A stretch of 18,583 bases of DNA, taken from Verrucomicrobiota bacterium (lineage in GTDB: Bacteria > Verrucomicrobiota > Verrucomicrobiia > Chthoniobacterales > UBA10450). The notes under the pieces were generated by a model, which was given only the letters and a program-made list of their open reading frames with translations, was not told the DNA's origin and did no database searches. Made by a program: the position numbers and the translations under genes. Below are positions 14,203 to 18,583 of this stretch, piece by piece. The stretch's first letter is position 1; each line of letters opens with the position of its first letter. Location of the stretch: contig QHOQ01000057.1 in the NCBI GenBank assembly GCA_003219355.1, positions 1 to 18,583 on the forward strand, written 5' to 3'.

Positions 14203-14304
14203 AAGAAACTCGATCGCGTTGTTTTTGATCGGGGCGGTTTTTTTTATCACGGAAAAGTGAAAGCTTTGGCGGATGCAGCGCGCGCAGGCGGTTTAAAATT
14301 TTAA
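14203..14304 (+). pseudogene. rplR: Out-of-frame C-terminal part of L18
   Basis: In the +1 frame this segment encodes KKLDRVVFDRGGFFYHGKVK and then ALADAARAGGLKF before a TAA at 14302-14304. This is the canonical end of L18 (V-F-DRGG...YHG-VKALADAAR-GGL-F). It has no start of its own and clearly belongs to the preceding truncated frame. Its perfect preservation argues that the disruption is very recent or artificial. Confidence 0.9.
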
Positions 14305-14307
14305 TTC

Positions 14308-14871
14308 ATGGCTTATACACCTTCAGGCAGGCGACCCGACTCGCGCAACATCGATAGAACTCCGGCAGCCAAAGGCGATACGACCGAAAAGGTCGTTTTC
14401 ATCAATCGCTGTGCGAAAGTGGTGAAAGGCGGGCGACGTTTTAGTTTCAGCGCGTTAATTGTGGCCGGAGACCACGATGGGAGGGTTGGCTGTGGATTTG
14501 GCAAGGCGAACGAGGTCTCGGAGGCGATTCGCAAAGCTTCGGAAGCAGCGCGAAAAGCGATGGAGAAGGTTTCACTGCATGAAAATACGATTCCACACGA
14601 GACGATCGGCCAATACGGCGGTGGTCGTGTCCTGTTGCGACCCGCTTCACCGGGCACAGGTGTGATTGCTGGCGGCGGAGTGCGCGCGGTGGTTGAAGCA
14701 GCTGGCATCCGTGATGTGCTTGCGAAGTCGCTTGGTTCAAGCAATCACGCAAACGTGGTTAAAGCCACGATTGAAGCGCTCCGAGCATTGCGCCGGCGCG
14801 ATGAAATTCTAAAAGTGCGTGGGATTCGGCCCGGTGATGGAAAGGTGAGCAATCATGATGCATCTTCATAA
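14308..14871 (+). CDS. rpsE: 30S ribosomal protein S5
   Basis: S5 affects decoding accuracy and lines the mRNA entry. The 187 residues include the double-stranded-RNA-binding-like domain EKVVFINRCAKVVKGGRRFSFSAL, VGCGFGKANEVSEAIRKA, IGQYGGGRVLLRPASPGTGVIAGGGVRAVVEAAGI, and SLGSSNHANVVKATIEAL. If rplR were intact the gap would be three bases. It overlaps rplO by 17 bases; the L30 gene, often placed between them, is absent. Confidence 0.97.
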   Translation: MAYTPSGRRPDSRNIDRTPAAKGDTTEKVVFINRCAKVVKGGRRFSFSALIVAGDHDGRVGCGFGKANEVSEAIRKASEAARKAMEKVSLHENTIPHETIGQYGGGRVLLRPASPGTGVIAGGGVRAVVEAAGIRDVLAKSLGSSNHANVVKATIEALRALRRRDEILKVRGIRPGDGKVSNHDASS

Positions 14872-15454
14872 CTTGCGGCCGCGTCCTGGCTCGCGACATC
14901 GGGTCAAACGCCTTGGTTGTGGTGAGAGTTCAGGACATGGAAAGACGAGCGGCAAGGGCCATAAGGGACAAAAAGCGCGCTCCGGCGGGAGCATTCGGCT
15001 CGGGTTCGAAGGCGGCCAAATGCCGCTGATTCGACGATTGCCAAAACGTGGATTTAACAACGCGGCCTTTCATAAGCAGTACGCGATCGTGAATCTTGAT
15101 GATCTCAATGGGTTCGAAGCTGGCACAGTCGTAAACGAGCGACTGCTGCGCGAATCGAAGCTCGTGCGCGGCCATGTTGCGGGCATAAAGATCCTGGGCG
15201 ACGGCGAGTTAAAGCACGGCCTGAAGGTCGAAACCGACAAAATCAGCGCGGTTGCTCGGGAAAAAATTGAGAAGGCCGGCGGAACGATTACGTTGCGCGA
15301 CGGCCGAGTGCGAGACCAAACGGTCTCCCGTGGAGCTCCTGATTCAGCGGAGCAGGAAGCGCTGCGCGAGGTGAACACGAAGAACCGATCGACAAAAAAA
15401 GCACCGGCTAAAGCGAAGTCGCGAGCGAAAAAGAAAACATCGGGGAAGAGTTAG
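14855..15454 (+). CDS. rplO: 50S ribosomal protein L15 with extended basic tail
   Basis: L15 is a late-assembly large-subunit protein. The 199 residues are about 50 more than usual. The conserved N-terminus is LHNLRPRPGSRHRVKRLGCGESSGHGKTSGKGHKGQKAR, followed by GFEGGQMPLIRRLPKRGF and the C-terminal KILGDGELKHGLKVETDKIS...AREKIEKAGGTI. The remainder is a Lys/Arg/Ala/Ser-rich tail. Start: ATG at 14855 or the adjacent 14858; an AAGGTGAG sequence upstream within rpsE may help initiation. Confidence 0.95.
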   Translation: MMHLHNLRPRPGSRHRVKRLGCGESSGHGKTSGKGHKGQKARSGGSIRLGFEGGQMPLIRRLPKRGFNNAAFHKQYAIVNLDDLNGFEAGTVVNERLLRESKLVRGHVAGIKILGDGELKHGLKVETDKISAVAREKIEKAGGTITLRDGRVRDQTVSRGAPDSAEQEALREVNTKNRSTKKAPAKAKSRAKKKTSGKS

Positions 15455-15485
15455 CTGCGCGGCCGGGATGCTCCACATTTAGCGA

Positions 15486-16571
15486 ATGGTTTCGGCGTTT
15501 TTAAACACGGTCAAGATACCGGAATTGCGCCGGCGCGTTTTATTTACGCTGGCAGTAATTGTGATTGTGCGTTTAGGCGCAGCGATCACGACTCCGGGAG
15601 TCAACCAGGCGGTGCTGCAGGAATGGTTCCGAACTGCGTCTGACAAAACCGGAGGCGGCGTCGCGGCGCTTTTCAATCTGTTCAGCGGCGGGGCGCTGGA
15701 AAATTGCGCCATCTTCTCCCTGGGCATTATGCCTTACATCAGTGCGTCGATTATGATGCAGCTGCTCACTGCAGTGATTCCGCAACTCGGAAGAATGGCG
15801 CGCGAAGATGGCGGGCGACAGAAGATCATGCAGTTGACGCGTTACGCCACCCTCGGGCTGTGCATTTTTCAGGGTTACCTGCTGGCGCTATCATTTCAGC
15901 ACCCGGAATCGTATCATACGATGCTCCCGGGGATCACGGACACAATCAGGAGTGTCGGCATTCCTCTGGTGGATGATCTTGGCTGGACATTTCGAATTGT
16001 TCGAATTGTGACGGTGATCTCGCTTACGACCGGCACACTTTTTTTGATGTGGCTGGGTGACCAAATCACCGAGCGCGGGATTGGCAACGGAATCTCGCTC
16101 ATCATCACAATCGGCATTGTCGCGCGGCTGCCCGCTGCATTGGCGCAAGCGTGGAAGACCTTTGTGCCGTCAGCGCAAACGGGAACCAGTCAGGTCAACC
16201 CGGCGATTCTCGTGCTCATGGTGGCTTTCCTGTTTATTGTCATCGCGGCAGTAATTGCGATTACGCAAGGTGTTCGCAAGATCACGGTCCAGTACGCAAA
16301 GCGTGTTGTCGGGCGAAAAATGTACGGCGGGCAGACGCAGTACATGCCATTGAAAGTGAATTACGCAGGGGTGATGCCAATTATTTTTGCCTGGGCGCTG
16401 CTTCTTTTCCCAACTACGATCGTTGGCTTCGCATTCAAAAATAGTCCGACGGCTGCGAAGATCGCCAGCGCGCTTTCCAACGGATGGCCGCATTACGTCG
16501 TCCTTGCCGGCATGATCTTCTTCTTCAGTTATTTCTGGGTTGCGACGCAGTTCAAATCGCGGACGACCTAA
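15486..16571 (+). CDS. secY: SecY translocase channel subunit, N-terminal part (frameshifted)
   Basis: SecY forms the protein-conducting channel of the inner membrane. This frame encodes 361 residues with most of the ten membrane helices: MVSAFLNTVKIPELRRRVLFTLAV, GIMPYISASIMMQLL, RYATLGLCIFQGYLLAL, DQITERGIGNGISLIITIGIVARLP and the VQYAKRVVGRKMYGGQTQYMPLKVNYAGVMPIIFA block. It leaves the family pattern after WVATQF: normal SecY continues FNP...IADDLKKYGG, but here the frame reads KSRTT and stops. The expected continuation resumes in another frame at 16556. The join lies at a GTTCAA sequence, as expected from a 10-bp deletion between direct repeats. Repaired, the protein would have about 504 residues. 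Confidence 0.92.
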   Translation: MVSAFLNTVKIPELRRRVLFTLAVIVIVRLGAAITTPGVNQAVLQEWFRTASDKTGGGVAALFNLFSGGALENCAIFSLGIMPYISASIMMQLLTAVIPQLGRMAREDGGRQKIMQLTRYATLGLCIFQGYLLALSFQHPESYHTMLPGITDTIRSVGIPLVDDLGWTFRIVRIVTVISLTTGTLFLMWLGDQITERGIGNGISLIITIGIVARLPAALAQAWKTFVPSAQTGTSQVNPAILVLMVAFLFIVIAAVIAITQGVRKITVQYAKRVVGRKMYGGQTQYMPLKVNYAGVMPIIFAWALLLFPTTIVGFAFKNSPTAAKIASALSNGWPHYVVLAGMIFFFSYFWVATQFKSRTT

Positions 16572-16990
16572 AGAAATACGGTGGTTACATTCCCGGGGTG
16601 CGACCTGGAAAACCAACCTCCGATTTTCTTGATTTCACCATGACGCGACTCACGTTCGCCGGAGCGGTTTTTCTTACGTTAATAGCGGTTCTGCCCAGCC
16701 TTATGAGCCAGGGACTGAACGTTCCGACCATCACCGCGCAATTTTTCGGCGGCACGAGTTTGTTGATCATTGTTGGCGTAATGCTCGATACCATGCGACA
16801 GGTGGAGACACATTTAATTCAACGGCATTACGACGGGTTCTTGCGCAAGGGTCGCATTCGCGGACGATCGTTCGATCGCGCTTCTTACAGTCGCGGGGAA
16901 GCGGCGGCGAGCGGCACCCTTATGTGGCTTTATGTCGGCATCGCCGCGCTCGTTATCGCCGGGGTCGCCATTTTCCTTTACGGCCGATAG
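16556..16990 (+). pseudogene. secY: SecY C-terminal part, out of frame
   Basis: This frame reads IADDLKKYGGYIPGVRPGKPT at its start and then the last helices and C-terminus of SecY: LTFAGAVFLTLIAVLPSLM, GGTSLLIIVGVMLDTMRQVETHL, and a basic segment. A further hydrophobic stretch (LMWLYVGIAALVIAGVAIFLYG) lies at the end, which looks like an added membrane segment after the usual C-terminus. The in-frame ATG at 16484 and one at 16640 could be called as starts by software, but neither makes a sensible protein. The segment belongs to secY 15486-16571. Its stop is followed directly by the adk start. Confidence 0.9.
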
Positions 16991-17650
16991 GTGAAAAGAC
17001 GACTCGTTCTTTTGGGCGCACCGGGTTCCGGAAAAGGGACCCAGGCAGAAATGATTACGCGCCAATTCGGTATCCCCGTCACTTCGCCGGGCGCGATTCT
17101 ACGGCGCGAAAGAGATCTCGGGACGCCTTTGGGAGAAGAGACCGCTGAAGTCATCCAGCACGGAGGTTTGGTTTCGGACAAAATTATCGTTGAACTTATT
17201 GAAGATTGGTTGCGCTTGCACGGCGGCCACGGATTTGTCTTTGATGGTTTTCCCAGAACCCTGCCACAGGCCGAGAGTTTGATGTCGATCCTGGCGCGGT
17301 TGCGCACCGCTCTGGATTTGGCGATTTGGCTCGAAGTCTCGGAACAGACCGTGCTCGACCGTATTGCGGGCCGCCTTCAATGCGGCGCTTGCGGCTTCAC
17401 CACGAGCGTCAAGAGCGCTAAATTCGCGGAACGACCGATTTGTCCTTATTGCGACGGACCACTTGTGCGCCGGAGTGATGATGACACAGCTGTGTTACAA
17501 AAGCGACTGTCCGAATTCGAAACTAAAACCCAACCGCTCGCCTCCTTTTATGGCAAAATGTCGATCTTGCACCGGATTGATGGCAATCGCGATCGCGAAA
17601 CGGTTTTTGCCGATATCTCACGCTTGATCGAGGGCAAGGTACCCGCATGA
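16991..17650 (+). CDS. adk: Adenylate kinase, zinc-LID type
   Basis: Adenylate kinase converts ATP and AMP to two ADP. The 219 residues begin at a GTG directly after the secY stop, giving RRLVLLGAPGSGKGTQAE with the P-loop (9-17). Other family parts are DGFPRT (85-90), DRIAGR, and RSDDDTAVLQKRL. The LID has four cysteines in two CxxC pairs (C131, C134, C151, C154), which fits the structural zinc site of long bacterial enzymes. Odd point: the AMP-site motif usually reading ISTGDMLR is TSPGAILR, so the Thr and Asp are Pro and Ala while the Arg is kept. Overlaps map by four bases. Confidence 0.95.
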   Translation: MKRRLVLLGAPGSGKGTQAEMITRQFGIPVTSPGAILRRERDLGTPLGEETAEVIQHGGLVSDKIIVELIEDWLRLHGGHGFVFDGFPRTLPQAESLMSILARLRTALDLAIWLEVSEQTVLDRIAGRLQCGACGFTTSVKSAKFAERPICPYCDGPLVRRSDDDTAVLQKRLSEFETKTQPLASFYGKMSILHRIDGNRDRETVFADISRLIEGKVPA

Positions 17651-18423
17651 TTCCGATTAAGAACGCAAAGGAAGTCGAGAAGATGCGCCAGGCGTGCCGT
17701 ACCGCGAGCGAGATTCTCGATCGTGTCAGCGAACTCATCCGTCCTGGAATCACGACGAAGGAGGTCGATGAAGCGGCTGCTGTTTTCATGCAGGAAGCGA
17801 AGGTGAAAAGTGCTTTCCTAGGGTATCGCCTCGGACACCGTGTGTTTCCTGGGAACATCTGCATTTCGCTCAATGACGAAGTTGTGCACGGCATCGCGAG
17901 CCAGCGCCGGATTCAATACGGCGATATTGTGAAGCTGGACATCGGCGTGATCGAGAACGGTTGGGTGGGGGACACCGCGACGACGGTGCCGGTCGGGATC
18001 GTTGAGGAGCGTATCGACCAATTGCTGCGCGTCACAGAGAATGCGCTGGAGCGAGCAATTCGCATCGCACGCGAAGGCATCCGTCTCGGCGATATCTGCG
18101 CGGAGATTGAAGATGAAGCCCGGCTTAACCGCTTTTCAGTTGTTCGTGAATTTGTTGGTCACGGCGTGGGCCGCAAGCTGCACGAAGAACCTCAAATCCC
18201 GAATTATGGCAAACGCGGGAGCGGTCCGCGGCTTAAGGCTGGAATGACTCTCGCGATCGAACCCATGATTAATTTGGGCACGGCTGCCGTCCGATTGCTC
18301 GACGATGGCTGGACGGTGCGCACCGCCGATGGCCTGCCTTCGGCCCATTTTGAGCACACCGTCTTGATTACCAGGGGCGAGCCGGAAATCCTGACATGGC
18401 GCGCAAAGACGCAATTGAAATAG
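17647..18423 (+). CDS. map: Methionine aminopeptidase, type I
   Basis: The enzyme removes the initiator methionine from new proteins. The 258 residues fit a type I bacterial form. All five predicted metal ligands are visible: Asp98 (KLDIGV), Asp109 (GDTATTV), His172 (FVGHGVG), Glu205 (AIEPM) and Glu236 (HFEHTV). His81 (EVVHG) and His179 (LHEEP) fit the substrate-site histidines. The ATG overlaps the adk stop (ATGA). The adk-map-infA order is common in spc operons. Confidence 0.97.
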   Translation: MIPIKNAKEVEKMRQACRTASEILDRVSELIRPGITTKEVDEAAAVFMQEAKVKSAFLGYRLGHRVFPGNICISLNDEVVHGIASQRRIQYGDIVKLDIGVIENGWVGDTATTVPVGIVEERIDQLLRVTENALERAIRIAREGIRLGDICAEIEDEARLNRFSVVREFVGHGVGRKLHEEPQIPNYGKRGSGPRLKAGMTLAIEPMINLGTAAVRLLDDGWTVRTADGLPSAHFEHTVLITRGEPEILTWRAKTQLK

Positions 18424-18583
18424 CAGGCAAGGTTGTCGAATTGCTGCCCAACACAATGTTTCGGGTCGAATTGTCCAACGGTTATCGTGTCCTTGCGCAT
18501 ATTTCCGGAAAAATGCGGTTGCACTTCATTCGCATCTTGCCAGGCGACAAAGTTATGCTAGAGGTTTCACCCTACGATTTGTC
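18396..18583 (+). CDS. infA: Translation initiation factor IF-1 (cut by window edge)
   Basis: IF-1 binds the A site of the small subunit during initiation. The first 62 codons are present: MARKDAIEIAGKVVELLPN, MFRVELSNGYRVLAHISGKMR, and HFIRILPGDKVMLEVSPYDL, which cover nearly the whole 72-residue OB-fold protein. The ATG at 18396 gives the expected N-terminus and overlaps the end of map by 28 bases. The gene runs off the right edge. Confidence 0.96.
   Translation, partial: MARKDAIEIAGKVVELLPNTMFRVELSNGYRVLAHISGKMRLHFIRILPGDKVMLEVSPYDL

Noticed and set aside
14181..14205. Programmed +1 frameshift in rplR at GCT-TAA-G
   Set aside because: A +1 shift at the stop would give L18 with four extra residues (KTSA), which is conceivable. 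But there is no prfB-like slippery codon or upstream stimulatory site, and the exact 13-bp duplication explains the break more simply.
16548..16560. Programmed -1 frameshift in secY at TTC-AAA
   Set aside because: The sequence is not a standard slippery heptamer, and the product would lack three conserved-length residues of the FNP region; a 10-bp deletion at GTTCAA fits exactly.

Overview
The window is one edge of a protein-export/queuosine cluster on the minus strand, followed by a long plus-strand ribosomal-protein superoperon. The gene content, moderate-to-high GC (by eye), SecD with an extra N-terminal membrane segment, and dispersed short tandem repeats suggest a Verrucomicrobiota bacterium, perhaps a soil spartobacterial (Chthoniobacterales/Udaeobacter-like) lineage. 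This placement is inference from remembered family features; no search was run.

Layout. Positions 1-2395, minus strand: tgt, yajC and the 5' part of secD, the common bacterial tgt-yajC-secD order. Positions 2396-2589: divergent promoter region. From 2590 to the right edge, plus strand: rpsL-rpsG-fusA-rpsJ-rplC-rplD-rplW-rplB-rpsS-[unknown envelope-like gene]-rplV-rpsC-rplP-rpmC-rpsQ-rplN-rplX-rplE-rpsH-rplF-rplR-rpsE-rplO-secY-adk-map-infA (cut by the edge). This is a fused str-S10-spc array with tiny gaps or overlaps, so it is probably co-transcribed. Genes for EF-Tu (tuf), S14 (rpsN) and L30 (rpmD) are missing from their usual places. No RNA gene, transposase or CRISPR array was seen, and there is no gene-free stretch over 300 bases.

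How the genes work together: the superoperon makes a large share of both ribosomal subunits, elongation factor G, initiation factor 1, the SecY channel, adenylate kinase and methionine aminopeptidase. The minus-strand genes supply the SecYEG accessory proteins (YajC, SecD) and the tRNA-guanine transglycosylase.

Most notable observations: (1) rplR is broken by an exact 13-bp tandem duplication whose removal restores a normal 120-residue L18. (2) secY is broken by what looks like a 10-bp deletion at a 6-bp direct repeat. (3) An unrecognised coiled-coil, probably exported protein gene sits between rpsS and rplV. (4) Arrays of degenerate 7-bp repeats occur at three places; one lies in frame inside tgt and adds about 28 residues, and another forms the leader or N-terminus of the unknown gene. 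The two frameshifts in normally essential genes may be assembly errors, and raw reads are needed to decide.
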